64,000 nucleotides of DNA from Acidobacteriota bacterium (GTDB taxonomy: Bacteria > Acidobacteriota > Aminicenantia > Aminicenantales > Saccharicenantaceae). Under the pieces are notes generated by a model. It ran no database searches and had not been told where the DNA came from. It saw only the letters and a list, made by a program, of their open reading frames with translations. The stretch lies in assembly GCA_039683095.1 (NCBI GenBank), contig JBDKSB010000001.1, forward strand, positions 186,001-250,000, given 5' to 3'. Of this stretch, positions 8,002 to 15,731 are shown piece by piece (within the stretch, counting starts at the first letter, position 1; every line of letters starts with the position of its first letter). The position numbers and the translations under genes were made by a program.

Positions 8002-9978
8002 ATGAGCCGCTATGTGAGCCGGCGCGAGGTCCGGGACTATCCGCGGCTTCCCCTCAAGGGGAGCCTCGACCTGACCTATCGCTGCGGCAACGATTGCCGC
8101 CATTGCTGGCTGAGGCTCGCCCCGGACGCCGCCGAAAAGAGGGCCGAGCTTTCCTTCGACGAGATCCGCCGGATCGCCGGGGAAGCCCGGAAGATGGGCT
8201 GCCGGGAATGGACGATCTCCGGCGGCGAGCCCATGCTCCGCCCCGACTTCCCCGAGATCTTCGCCGAACTCGCCGCCCAGGCTTCCTGGTACACGCTGAA
8301 CACGAACGGGACCCTGATCACGCCGGCCATCGCCCGGCTGCTGAGGCGCCCCGGCGTCAAGCTCGTGGCGCTCTACGGCGCGACCGCCGCCGTCCATGAC
8401 GCGGTCACGCGCGCGCCGGGATCCTTCGCCGCCCTGGAGCGGGGCATCGCCTGTCTCCGCGAGGCGGGCGCGGCTTTCACGGTCCAGGTCGTTCCGATGC
8501 GGACGAACATCGCCGAATTCGAGGCCATGGTCCGCCTGGCCGAGTCTTGGAGCCCGAGCTGGAGGGTCGGGGCGGCCTGGCTTTACCTCTCCGCGGCGGG
8601 CGACGCGAGCCGGAACCGCGACATCATGGCCGAGCGCCTGGACCCGGCCCGGATCGTCGAGATCGACGAGGACTGGGCCGGCGGCGCCGGGCCGGACGGC
8701 GACGGCCGGGAGGGCTGCGCCGCGGCGGCCGCGGCCGGGGGCCGCGGGCTCTATGCCGACTGCCTGGCCGGCCGCCGCGATTTCCACGTCGATCCCTACG
8801 GCGGTCTGAGCTTCTGCTCGTTCGTCAAGGACCCCGGACTGCGGCTCGACCTGAGGGCGACGAGCTTCGCCGAGGCCTGGGAAGAGCGCCTGCCCCGACT
8901 GGCCGGCGCCGTCGTCCCGTCGAAGGCCTACGCCGACGGCTGCGGCGCCTGCGACCTGCGGGCCGGCTGCCGCTGGTGCCCGGTCTTCGCCTACCTCGAG
9001 CATCGCGACCATTCGGCCAGGATCGGCTATCTCTGCGACATCGCCCGGGAGTCCCGGCGGGCCAGGACGGCCTGGCTCGGGACGCACCGCCGCCGCTTCC
9101 GCGTCGCGGGCCTGACGATCGACGTCGAGGCCGACCGGCCCATCACCGGAGACACCTTCGAACCGAAATTCGACCTCTTCCGCGTCGAGCCGGACGGGGC
9201 GCCGGATATCGTCCTGCGCCACCATTTCGCCCTGCCTGACCTCGGGGCCTTCGACCTGGGCCGGGAAGTCTACCGCCATCCCCCCTGGGCCGTTTACCGC
9301 AAGGGCCGTTCGTGGATCTACCTCATGATCTCGCCGGACCCCGGCGACGCGACGGTCCACCGGGTCATGGTCTTCGACGACGGCCACACCAGGGGGCGGA
9401 TCTACAGCCCCTCGGACGCCTTCTTCCGCGCCGGCCGGCTCGATTCGCTGGCCCTGCTGCCCTCGGACCAGCTTATCCTGGCCCGGGCCCTGCCGGCCTT
9501 CGGCGGCCTCTTCGTCCACGCCTCGGCGGTCGACATGGGCGGCCGCGGTCTCGTTTTCGCCGGGGCCTCCGGGGCGGGCAAGTCGACCATCGTCAAGCTC
9601 ATCGGCGGCCGGGGCCGGGTCCTCTGCGACGACCGGGTCATCGTCCGCAGAAGCCCCGGCGGCTTCCGCGTCCACGGCACCTGGAACCACGGCGAGATCC
9701 CGGTCGTGTCCGCCGGCTCGGCGCCCGTCCGGGCCGTTTTCTTCCTGCGACAGGCGGCGGCGAACCGGCTGGACCGCGTCGACGACCCCAAGGCCGTCCT
9801 GCGGGACTTCCTGCCCCGGCTGGTCCGGCCGCTCCTCTCGGCCGACTGGTGGGAGCGGGCCCTGGGCCTGGCCGGCGAGATCGTCCGCGAGGCGCCCTTC
9901 TACGACCTGTCCTTCGACAAGAGCGGGGCCATCGCCGGCGTTCTCGAAGAATTCCTCCGGAAAGAGGGCCGGCCGTGA
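8002..9978 (+). CDS. Radical SAM/SPASM maturase fused to an HPr-kinase-like P-loop domain
   Basis: A 658-residue two-part protein. Residues 1 to about 350 are a PqqE-like radical SAM enzyme: Cys28-x3-Cys32-x2-Cys35 (CGNDCRHC) for the SAM-binding cluster, ISGGEPMLR for the SAM Gly-Glu motif, and a SPASM domain with Cys314, 317, 323, 326 (CGACDLRAGCRWC) and a later YLCD, for auxiliary clusters. Residues about 360-658 resemble HPr kinase: GASGAGKST with Lys527, then LCDDRVIVRR, as HprK has ADDxV after its P-loop. Separate P-loop proteins (ScmC) accompany radical SAM pairs in SynChlorMet-type cassettes as I recall them; here the two are one chain. The ATG has GGAG 7 bases upstream. Its stop overlaps the next start (GTGA). 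Which residue is modified or phosphorylated is unknown. Confidence 0.9.
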   Translation: MSRYVSRREVRDYPRLPLKGSLDLTYRCGNDCRHCWLRLAPDAAEKRAELSFDEIRRIAGEARKMGCREWTISGGEPMLRPDFPEIFAELAAQASWYTLNTNGTLITPAIARLLRRPGVKLVALYGATAAVHDAVTRAPGSFAALERGIACLREAGAAFTVQVVPMRTNIAEFEAMVRLAESWSPSWRVGAAWLYLSAAGDASRNRDIMAERLDPARIVEIDEDWAGGAGPDGDGREGCAAAAAAGGRGLYADCLAGRRDFHVDPYGGLSFCSFVKDPGLRLDLRATSFAEAWEERLPRLAGAVVPSKAYADGCGACDLRAGCRWCPVFAYLEHRDHSARIGYLCDIARESRRARTAWLGTHRRRFRVAGLTIDVEADRPITGDTFEPKFDLFRVEPDGAPDIVLRHHFALPDLGAFDLGREVYRHPPWAVYRKGRSWIYLMISPDPGDATVHRVMVFDDGHTRGRIYSPSDAFFRAGRLDSLALLPSDQLILARALPAFGGLFVHASAVDMGGRGLVFAGASGAGKSTIVKLIGGRGRVLCDDRVIVRRSPGGFRVHGTWNHGEIPVVSAGSAPVRAVFFLRQAAANRLDRVDDPKAVLRDFLPRLVRPLLSADWWERALGLAGEIVREAPFYDLSFDKSGAIAGVLEEFLRKEGRP

Positions 9979-11150
9979 CGGCGAAGAGCTACGTTCGCAA
10001 GGTCCGGTCCGGCGAGGACCGGCTTTGGCGGGCCTCCGCCCCGGCCCTGGCCCGCCTGGACGTCGAGCTGACCGAGCGCTGCAACTTCGCCTGCCGCCAT
10101 TGTTCGGTCGGCCTGCCGGCCGGCGACCGCGCCGCCCGGGCCCGGGAGTGGCCGGCGGCGCGATGGAAGGCCCTGCTGAGCGAAGCCGCGGACCTGGGCT
10201 GCCTGGTCGTCCGGCTGACCGGCGGCGAGCCGGCGCTCCGCGACGACTTCGAGGACATCTACGTCCACGCCCGGCGGCTCGGCCTGCGGGTCATGCTCTT
10301 CACCAACGCCGCGCTCGTCACGCCCGGCCTGGCCCGGCTCCTGGCCGACGTGCCGCCGCTCGAGGCGGTCGAGGTCTCGGTCTACGGCCTGACGCCGGAA
10401 AGCTCGGAAGCGGCTACGGGCACGCCCGGCTCGTTCGCCGCGACGAGGCGCGGCCTGAGCCTGCTCGGCGAACGGGGCGTGTCCTTCGTGGTCAAGGGCG
10501 CGGTCCTGCCGCCGACACGAGGCGAGATGGACGGGCTCGAAGCCTGGGCTGCCGGCCTCCCCGGCCTGGCCGGGCCGGTCTCCTGGGTCACGCTCCTCGA
10601 CCTCCACTCGCGCCGGGACGCGGCCCGCAGCGCCGTTATCGCCGGGCTGAGGATGGAGGCCGGCGAGTTCGTCCGCCTGGCCCGCCGCGGCGGCGAGGCC
10701 GCGGTCGACGAATGGCGCGAGTTCTGCGGCCGCGACGGCCGGCCCCGCGGCGACCGCCTGTTCAGCTGCTTGCCCGCGGCGGCCTCGGCCGCGGTCGACG
10801 CGTACGGCCGGCTCCAGTATTGCCTCGGCCTGCGCCATCCCGACACCGTCTACGACCTGGCCGCGGGCTCGCTCCGCGAGGCCGTGACGGATTTCCTGCC
10901 GCGGCTCCGGGAGCGGCGCGCGGCCGGCCCGGCCTATCTCGAGCGCTGCGGCCGCTGCTTTCTCAAGGGCCTCTGCCAGCAATGCCCGGCCAAGTCGTGG
11001 GCCGAGCACGGCACGCTGGACACGCCGGTCGAATATTTCTGCGATGTCGCCCACGCCCAGGCCGTCGCGGCCGGCCTTCTCGAGCGGGGGAAGAAGGCCT
11101 GGACCGTCAGCGACGGCGCCGCGCGGGCCGCGAGGAGGAACGGAGCATGA
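9975..11150 (+). CDS. Radical SAM/SPASM peptide maturase (second of three)
   Basis: A 391-residue PqqE-like enzyme. The start is taken as the GTG at 9975, which overlaps the upstream stop and has AGAGG nearby; the open frame extends much further upstream only as a shadow of the first gene. Cys36-x3-Cys40-x2-Cys43 (CNFACRHC) binds the SAM cluster, LTGGEPALR is the SAM-contact strand, and the SPASM C-terminal part has RCGRCFLKGLCQQCP and EYFCD. An aspartate/arginine-rich middle (SRRDAARS) is of unknown role. Its stop overlaps the ATG of the PqqD-like gene, so the cassette is translated as a coupled unit. It is clearly related to the third radical SAM protein at 11952 and could act on the same peptide at a different residue. 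Confidence 0.92.
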   Translation: MTAKSYVRKVRSGEDRLWRASAPALARLDVELTERCNFACRHCSVGLPAGDRAARAREWPAARWKALLSEAADLGCLVVRLTGGEPALRDDFEDIYVHARRLGLRVMLFTNAALVTPGLARLLADVPPLEAVEVSVYGLTPESSEAATGTPGSFAATRRGLSLLGERGVSFVVKGAVLPPTRGEMDGLEAWAAGLPGLAGPVSWVTLLDLHSRRDAARSAVIAGLRMEAGEFVRLARRGGEAAVDEWREFCGRDGRPRGDRLFSCLPAAASAAVDAYGRLQYCLGLRHPDTVYDLAAGSLREAVTDFLPRLRERRAAGPAYLERCGRCFLKGLCQQCPAKSWAEHGTLDTPVEYFCDVAHAQAVAAGLLERGKKAWTVSDGAARAARRNGA

Positions 11151-11464
11151 CGGAGAAGATCGATCTGAACAAGGCCTACCTGCCGTCCGAGGAGGTCGTC
11201 GTCCGCGAGATCGAGGGGGAGATCGTCATCGTTCCCCTGACCTCCGGCATCGGCGACCTCGAGGACGAGCTGCTGACCCTCAACGAGACCGGGCGCGACA
11301 TCTGGTCTCGGCTCGATGGGGCGCGTCCCCTGGCCGAGATCGTCCGGGACCTCGAAGCCGGCTACGACGCCGCGGACGGGCTCGTCCGGGAGGACGTCGT
11401 CGGGTTCCTCCAGGAGCTCTGCGACCGGCGGATGATCGTGGCCAAGGACCGGGACAAGGACTGA
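11147..11464 (+). CDS. PqqD-like peptide-chaperone (RiPP recognition element)
   Basis: A 105-residue acidic protein of the PqqD family, which binds the leader of a precursor peptide and presents it to a radical SAM enzyme. Visible family features are LLTLNETGRDIWSRLDGARPLAEIVRDL and a C-terminal helix-rich FLQELCDRRMI, the usual winged-helix RRE arrangement. The ATG at 11147 overlaps the upstream stop (ATGA) and has GGAGGAACGGAG in front. It sits centrally in the cassette, between two radical SAM genes and the peptidase. It is the main reason for reading the cluster as a RiPP pathway. Confidence 0.88.
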   Translation: MTEKIDLNKAYLPSEEVVVREIEGEIVIVPLTSGIGDLEDELLTLNETGRDIWSRLDGARPLAEIVRDLEAGYDAADGLVREDVVGFLQELCDRRMIVAKDRDKD

Positions 11465-11467
11465 GAC

Positions 11468-11950
11468 GTGGACGAAACGCCCCGCCCGCGGCCTTCCCTC
11501 GGCGACGGCTATTCCGTGGCCGGGCTCATCCGGGCGGTCCTGGAGCGGGGCCGGCCCTGCCGCTACGAGGCCCGGGGCTCGAGCATGCACCCCGCCGTCA
11601 AGGACGGGGACGTCGTCACCCTCCGGCCCGTCGGCGCGGCCGGGCCGCGCCTGGGCGATATCGTGGCCTTCGTTCTCCCCGGGACGGAAGCCGTCCGCCT
11701 CCACCGCGTGGTCGGGATCGCGGACGGGAGATATCTCCTTAAGGGCGACAACGGCCTGGTCGACGACGGCGAGGTCGGGCGGCAGGACATCCTTGGCGCG
11801 GTCGTCCGGATCGAGCGGAACGGCCGGGCTCTCCGTGTCGGGCCGGGCTTCCTGGCCGCCGGCCTGGCCCGCCTGTCGCGGTCCTCCTGGTTCACGCGGT
11901 ATTCCATGCGGCTCCGCCGGGCCCTCGGCCTCCGGGACCGGAAGGTTTGA
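11468..11950 (+). CDS. S26-family (Sec11/SipW-like) peptidase, apparently soluble
   Basis: A 160-residue signal-peptidase-fold protein. GSSMHPAVKDGD (nucleophile Ser39) and LGDIVAF are the first boxes. The general-base box reads VRLHRVVG, with His79 where bacterial leader peptidase has lysine, as in the Ser-His Sec11/SipW branch (S26B). LLKGDNG follows. No membrane helix is visible at either end, unlike true leader peptidases. It starts at GTG 11468 with weak AAGGA upstream, 3 bases after the PqqD-like stop. In context it may cleave the modified peptide from its leader, but this is inferred only from location and family. Confidence 0.82.
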   Translation: MDETPRPRPSLGDGYSVAGLIRAVLERGRPCRYEARGSSMHPAVKDGDVVTLRPVGAAGPRLGDIVAFVLPGTEAVRLHRVVGIADGRYLLKGDNGLVDDGEVGRQDILGAVVRIERNGRALRVGPGFLAAGLARLSRSSWFTRYSMRLRRALGLRDRKV

Positions 11951-11951
11951 G

Positions 11952-13079
11952 ATGGGCAAGGACTTCGTCGTCCGTCGCCCGCTCGCCGGGTTCGGCCTGT
12001 GGGAGAAGATGGCCGGCAGCCGGGCCGTCTTCAGCTTCGACTACGAGACGACGGCCCGCTGCAATCTCGATTGCCGGCACTGCTACATCAACGCCCCGGC
12101 CGGGGACAGGGCGGCCCGGAAGCGCGAGCTCTCCGTCGACGAGGCCGGCCGCATAGCCGCCGAGGCCGCGGCCCAAGGCGCCGTCTGGTGCCTCCTGACC
12201 GGCGGCGAGCCCCTCCTCCGCAAGGATTTCTTCGATCTCTACCAGGCGATCCTGAGCAAGGGCCTGCTCGTTTCGCTCTTCACCAACGCCACGCTCGTCA
12301 CCGACGAGCACGTCCGTTTCTTCAGGAAGTTCCCGCCCCGGGACATCGAGGTGACCGTTTACGGCGTGACCCGCGAGACCTACGAGCGGGTGACCAGGAC
12401 GCCGGGCTCCTTCGACGCTTTTAAGAGAGGGCTCGACCGGCTCCTGGCGAGCGGCGCCGCCGTCCGGCTCAAGGCCATGGCCCTGCGCTCGAACAAGCAC
12501 GAGGTCCCGGCCATCGGCGACTTCTGCCGGGCCCGGACGAAGGATTATTACCGCTTCGACCCGCAGCTGCACCTTCGCTTCGACCGGGACGAGGCCCGGA
12601 ACGCCCTGATCCGGGCCGAGCGGCTCAGCCCGCGGGAGGTGGCCCGGCTGGAGCGGTCCGATCCCGAGCGCTTCGGGGCCCTCACGGACGCCTGCGCCGA
12701 GATCCTGCCGGCGGCGCCGGCGGAGGGGACCCCGGTCCCGGACTGCCGGCACATCTTCCGCTGCGGCGTCGGCCGGATGAGCTTCGTCGTCGGCCCGGAG
12801 GGGCTGCTGCGGCCCTGCCTGTCCCTCCATCATCCGGATTTCCTCTATGACCTGCGGAAAGGAAGCCTGGACGACGCCTGGACCCGCTTCCTGCCCGCCG
12901 CGCTCCGGAAGGAGTCCCACAGGCCGGAATACCTGGAAAAGTGCGGCCGCTGCCCGATCGTCAACCTCTGCCTCTGGTGCCCGGCCCACGCCTACCTCGA
13001 GACGGGGGAGCTCGACCGGCCGGTCGAGGAGTTCTGCCGGGTGGCCGAGGCCCGGGCGGAGGGGCTAAAATCAGGTTGA
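11952..13079 (+). CDS. Radical SAM/SPASM peptide maturase (third of three)
   Basis: A 375-residue PqqE-like enzyme. Cys37-x3-Cys41-x2-Cys44 (CNLDCRHC) binds the SAM cluster, LTGGEPLLRKDF is the SAM motif, and SPASM cysteines lie in KCGRCPIVNLCLWCPA and EEFCRV. Additional cysteines in DCRHIFRCGVGR and LRPCLSLHHP complete the usual auxiliary-cluster set. The ATG at 11952 follows GGAAGG. The gene ends 60 bases before the small peptide gene, and its stop codon lies inside the -35 box of that gene's promoter. Sequence is closest to the second radical SAM protein of the same cassette, so the two probably arose by duplication. Confidence 0.92.
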   Translation: MGKDFVVRRPLAGFGLWEKMAGSRAVFSFDYETTARCNLDCRHCYINAPAGDRAARKRELSVDEAGRIAAEAAAQGAVWCLLTGGEPLLRKDFFDLYQAILSKGLLVSLFTNATLVTDEHVRFFRKFPPRDIEVTVYGVTRETYERVTRTPGSFDAFKRGLDRLLASGAAVRLKAMALRSNKHEVPAIGDFCRARTKDYYRFDPQLHLRFDRDEARNALIRAERLSPREVARLERSDPERFGALTDACAEILPAAPAEGTPVPDCRHIFRCGVGRMSFVVGPEGLLRPCLSLHHPDFLYDLRKGSLDDAWTRFLPAALRKESHRPEYLEKCGRCPIVNLCLWCPAHAYLETGELDRPVEEFCRVAEARAEGLKSG

Positions 13080-13104
13080 CTTTGCCGGAAGTTCGGCTTA
13101 AGAT
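13076..13104 (+). promoter_or_regulatory. Sigma-70-type promoter of the cassette peptide gene
   Basis: TTGACT at 13076-13081, 17-base spacer, TAAGAT at 13099-13104, identical in both hexamers and spacing to the leuS promoter. Transcription would begin near 13111, leaving about 29 bases with GGAGGA at 13125-13130 before the ATG at 13140. The maturase stop codon (13077-13079) lies within the -35 box. Confidence 0.65.
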
Positions 13105-13139
13105 ATTGTCAAGGAAGCGTTTCTGGAGGATTGACCGCC

Positions 13140-13322
13140 ATGAAAAAACGATGGCAGACGCCGGAGCTCATTGTCCTTTTCAAGGGGCGTCCGGAGGAGA
13201 CCCTTTTGTGCCATTGCAAGCATAAAACGGCTCCGCCCGTGGCGCCGTACAGCCACAAGGACAACTGCACGTCGAACCCCCTCTGCTGCCAGGCTTGCTC
13301 CGCAGTCACTTACGCGTCCTGA
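13140..13322 (+). CDS. Candidate RiPP precursor peptide, Cys-rich, 60 residues
   Basis: Short gene directly after the maturases. A frame start at TTG 13131 is excluded because GGAGGA (13125-13130) would touch it; ATG 13140 has ideal 9-base spacing. The first half is leader-like (KKRWQTPELIVLFKGRPEE, then LL), with the W-x-x-PEL-x-V-L and PEE pattern that I recall from other radical SAM-associated peptides. The second half holds six cysteines (24, 26, 43, 49, 50, 53) with His, Asn, Ser and Thr: CHCKHK, then DNCTSNPLCCQACSAVTYAS. No signal peptide or membrane helix is seen. It has its own promoter, so it could be expressed above the enzymes. The modification and final product are unknown. It could also be a metal-binding peptide, but its location argues for a substrate role. 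Confidence 0.78.
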   Translation: MKKRWQTPELIVLFKGRPEETLLCHCKHKTAPPVAPYSHKDNCTSNPLCCQACSAVTYAS

Positions 13323-13330
13323 TCCGTCCG

Positions 13331-13367
13331 CCCGCGGGAAGATTAGCCGCGGCCGGCGCGCCGCGGG
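13331..13367. terminator. GC-rich inverted repeat between convergent genes
   Basis: CCCGCGG at 13331-13337 can pair with CCGCGGG at 13361-13367, just after the peptide gene stop (13322) and before the end of the convergent HEAT gene (13380). No T-run follows on either strand, so a terminator role is only likely by position. Confidence 0.35.
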
Positions 13368-13379
13368 ACGAACTCGGCA

Positions 13380-13895
13380 TCAGCTGAACCGCACCCCGCT
13401 CGTCCGGCCGATGGCTTCCTCGGCGGCCGCCCGCACATAAGGATTGGCGTCCTTTTTCAGCCGGACGAGGAGCCGGACCGATTCCTCGCCGCCGATCAGG
13501 CCCAGGGCCTCGGCCGCCGCCCGGCGGACGTCGGCGTTGGGATCGCCGACCGCCGTTCCGATCCCGGGCAGGGCCTCGCGAAGGCGCCGCCTTCCGATGA
13601 CCGCCAGGGCCGCGCTCCGGGCGTACCAGGGAGGAAGATGGAGCCGGCGGACGGCCCATCCGGGCCTGACCTCGTCCCTGGCGCAGAGCTCGCGGACGAC
13701 GAGATCGCGGATGCCCTCGTTGGGATCGGCCAGAGATTCCCAGAGGAGCTCCTCGGACCAGGGCCGGGCCAACTTGCCGCAGGCGGCGATGATCCTCTGC
13801 CGCCTGGCCTTGTCGGGGGTCCGGCCGAGCTTTTGGACGAAGGCGAGGCAGACGGGAGAGGGCGTCGGTTCGTCGGGAGGGCGGCGCTTGTCCAT
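13380..13895 (-). CDS. HEAT-repeat protein
   Basis: A 171-residue protein made of alpha-alpha repeats: SLADPNEGIRDLVVRELC, then VGDPNADVRRAAAEALGLIGGEESVRLLVRLKKDANPYVRAAAEEAIGR, a textbook HEAT/PBS-lyase-like pattern. The ATG at 13895 lies two bases after the ribBA stop, so it is translated with the riboflavin operon. The open frame reaches further upstream only as a shadow of ribBA. No catalytic motif is visible; such repeats usually bind proteins. Its relation to flavin synthesis is unknown. Confidence 0.8.
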   Translation of the reverse strand: MDKRRPPDEPTPSPVCLAFVQKLGRTPDKARRQRIIAACGKLARPWSEELLWESLADPNEGIRDLVVRELCARDEVRPGWAVRRLHLPPWYARSAALAVIGRRRLREALPGIGTAVGDPNADVRRAAAEALGLIGGEESVRLLVRLKKDANPYVRAAAEEAIGRTSGVRFS

Positions 13896-13897
13896 CC

Positions 13898-15115
13898 TCA
13901 GACCATGTCCAGGATGTGGCCCATCTTCTCTTTCTTGGTCTTCAGATAGCGCCTGTTGCTGGGATTCGGCGGGACCTCGATCGGCACGCGCTCGACGATC
14001 TCCAGGCCGTAGCCGGCCAGGCCGACGAACTTCCGCGGGTTGTTCGTGATAAGGCGGAGCCGCCGGACGCCGAGGGCGACCAGGATCTGGGCGCCGACGC
14101 CGTAATCGCGCTGGTCGGTCTTGAAGCCCAGCTTGTGGTTGGCCTCGACCGTGTCGGCGCCCTGGTCCTGCATGGCGTAGGCCCGGATCTTGTTGACCAG
14201 GCCGATGCCGCGGCCCTCGTGGTCCAGCATGTAGAGCACGACGCCCCGGCCTTCCTTCTCGATCATCTCCATGGACAGGTGGATCTGGTCGCCGCAGTCG
14301 CAGCGGGCCGAGCCGAACACGTCGCCGGTCAGGCACTGGGAGTGGGCCCGGACAAGCACCGGCCGGCCGTCGCCGACTTCCCCCTTGACCAGGGCGACGT
14401 GCGGCTTGTGGCGGATGATGTCCTCGAAGACATGAAGGCGGAAATGACCGTGGGCCGTGGGCAGGTCGGTTTCCGTGAGCTTGCGGACGAGGGTCTCGTG
14501 GCTGACGCGGTAGCGGATGAGCTCGGCGATCGTCAGGATGGGGATGTCGAACCGCCGGCTGACCTCTTCGAGCTGGGGCCGGCGGGCCATGGTCCCGTCC
14601 TCGTTCATGACCTCGCAGATGACGCCGGCCGGGACGAGCCCGGCCATGCGGGCCAGGTCCACGGAGGCCTCGGTCTGGCCGGCTCGGGACAGGACGCCGC
14701 CCTCGACTGCCCGCAGGGGGAAGATGTGGCCCGGGCGGGCCAGGTCGTCCGGCTTGGTCGCCGGGTCGATCGCGGCCAGGATGGTCCGGGCCCGGTCGGG
14801 GGCCGAGATGCCCGTCGTCACGCCTTTCTTGGCGTCGATGGACACGGTGAAGGCCGTCTGGAAACGGGCCGTGTTCTCGCTGACCATGAGCGGCAGCTGC
14901 AGCTCCTCGAGACGCTCGTGGGTCAGGGGCAGGCAGATCAGGCCGCGGCCGTGCCGGGCCATGAAATTGACGATCTCCGGGGTGGCTTTCTCGGCGGCAA
15001 CCATCAGGTCGCCCTCGTTCTCGCGGTCCTCGTCGTCGACGATGATGATCATCCGGCCGGCCCGGACGGCCTCCAGCGCCGTTTCGACGGAGACGATCGG
15101 TTGTTCTTCGGTCAT
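13898..15115 (-). CDS. ribBA: Bifunctional DHBP synthase / GTP cyclohydrolase II
   Basis: Makes both precursors of riboflavin: 3,4-dihydroxy-2-butanone 4-phosphate from ribulose 5-phosphate and the pyrimidine from GTP; about 405 residues. The RibB half has [11 protein letters not shown] near residue 30, HIFPLRA and [12 protein letters not shown]. The RibA half has a zinc site [10 protein letters not shown] and [14 protein letters not shown]. Starting at ATG 15115 gives the usual N-terminus; the upstream extension to 15193 runs into ribE and is unlikely. It follows ribD and ribE in the same operon. ribH, which encodes lumazine synthase, is not in this cluster or elsewhere in the window. Confidence 0.96.
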   Translation of the reverse strand: MTEEQPIVSVETALEAVRAGRMIIIVDDEDRENEGDLMVAAEKATPEIVNFMARHGRGLICLPLTHERLEELQLPLMVSENTARFQTAFTVSIDAKKGVTTGISAPDRARTILAAIDPATKPDDLARPGHIFPLRAVEGGVLSRAGQTEASVDLARMAGLVPAGVICEVMNEDGTMARRPQLEEVSRRFDIPILTIAELIRYRVSHETLVRKLTETDLPTAHGHFRLHVFEDIIRHKPHVALVKGEVGDGRPVLVRAHSQCLTGDVFGSARCDCGDQIHLSMEMIEKEGRGVVLYMLDHEGRGIGLVNKIRAYAMQDQGADTVEANHKLGFKTDQRDYGVGAQILVALGVRRLRLITNNPRKFVGLAGYGLEIVERVPIEVPPNPSNRRYLKTKKEKMGHILDMV

Positions 15116-15134
15116 GGAAGTGAAGGGGCCTTTC

Positions 15135-15731
15135 TCAGCCCTCTTTGCGTCCTCGCGACAGCCAATTATACACGTATTTCCCGACCATGTCACACTCGAG
15201 GTTGACCTTGGCCCCGGCCCGCAGGCCGCCCAGGTTCGTCGCCGCCAGCGTGGCCGGGACGAGCTCGACCTCGAGGGCCGAGGCCGAGAGCGCGGCGATA
15301 GTCAGGCTGACGCCGTCGACCGCGACCGACCCCTTTTCGACGAAAAACGGCCGGAGCGCGGCCGGGAACGACACGGCCAGGCGCCGTCCGGGCGGCCGGG
15401 AGACGGAGCGCAGGACCCGGCCCACGCTGTCGACGTGGCCGCTGACGAGGTGCCCGCCGAGCGGGGCGGCCAGGGTCAGCGGCAGCTCGAGGTTGACCGG
15501 GGCGCCCGTGCGGAGGCCGCCCAGCGTGGACTTGGCCAGGGTCTCCCGCGAGACGTCGAAATGGACCGCCCCCGGCGCGGCCTCGACGACGGTCAGGCAG
15601 ACGCCGTTGACGGCGACGCTGCCGCCCGGGGCGACCTTGGCCGTGAGGCCCGGCGCCTCGACGGCCAGACGGGAGCGGCCGCCGCGGAACCCAAGTACGC
15701 GGCCCCGGTGGGAGATGATGCCGGTGAACAT
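15135..15731 (-). CDS. ribE: Riboflavin synthase, alpha subunit
   Basis: Dismutates two 6,7-dimethyl-8-ribityllumazine molecules to riboflavin; 198 residues. Starts [12 protein letters not shown], the canonical MFTGI beginning, and contains two tandem lumazine-binding domains, each with a VNGVCLTV- or VDGVSLTI-type strand and a NLE(L/C) segment. The ATG overlaps the ribD stop by 4 bases. Its neighbours ribD and ribBA complete the set apart from lumazine synthase. Confidence 0.96.
   Translation of the reverse strand: MFTGIISHRGRVLGFRGGRSRLAVEAPGLTAKVAPGGSVAVNGVCLTVVEAAPGAVHFDVSRETLAKSTLGGLRTGAPVNLELPLTLAAPLGGHLVSGHVDSVGRVLRSVSRPPGRRLAVSFPAALRPFFVEKGSVAVDGVSLTIAALSASALEVELVPATLAATNLGGLRAGAKVNLECDMVGKYVYNWLSRGRKEG

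Noticed and set aside
13306-13659. Minus-strand open frame over the region after the peptide gene
   Set aside because: It is Arg/Pro/Gly-rich and out of frame with the HEAT-repeat gene, which explains the interval better.
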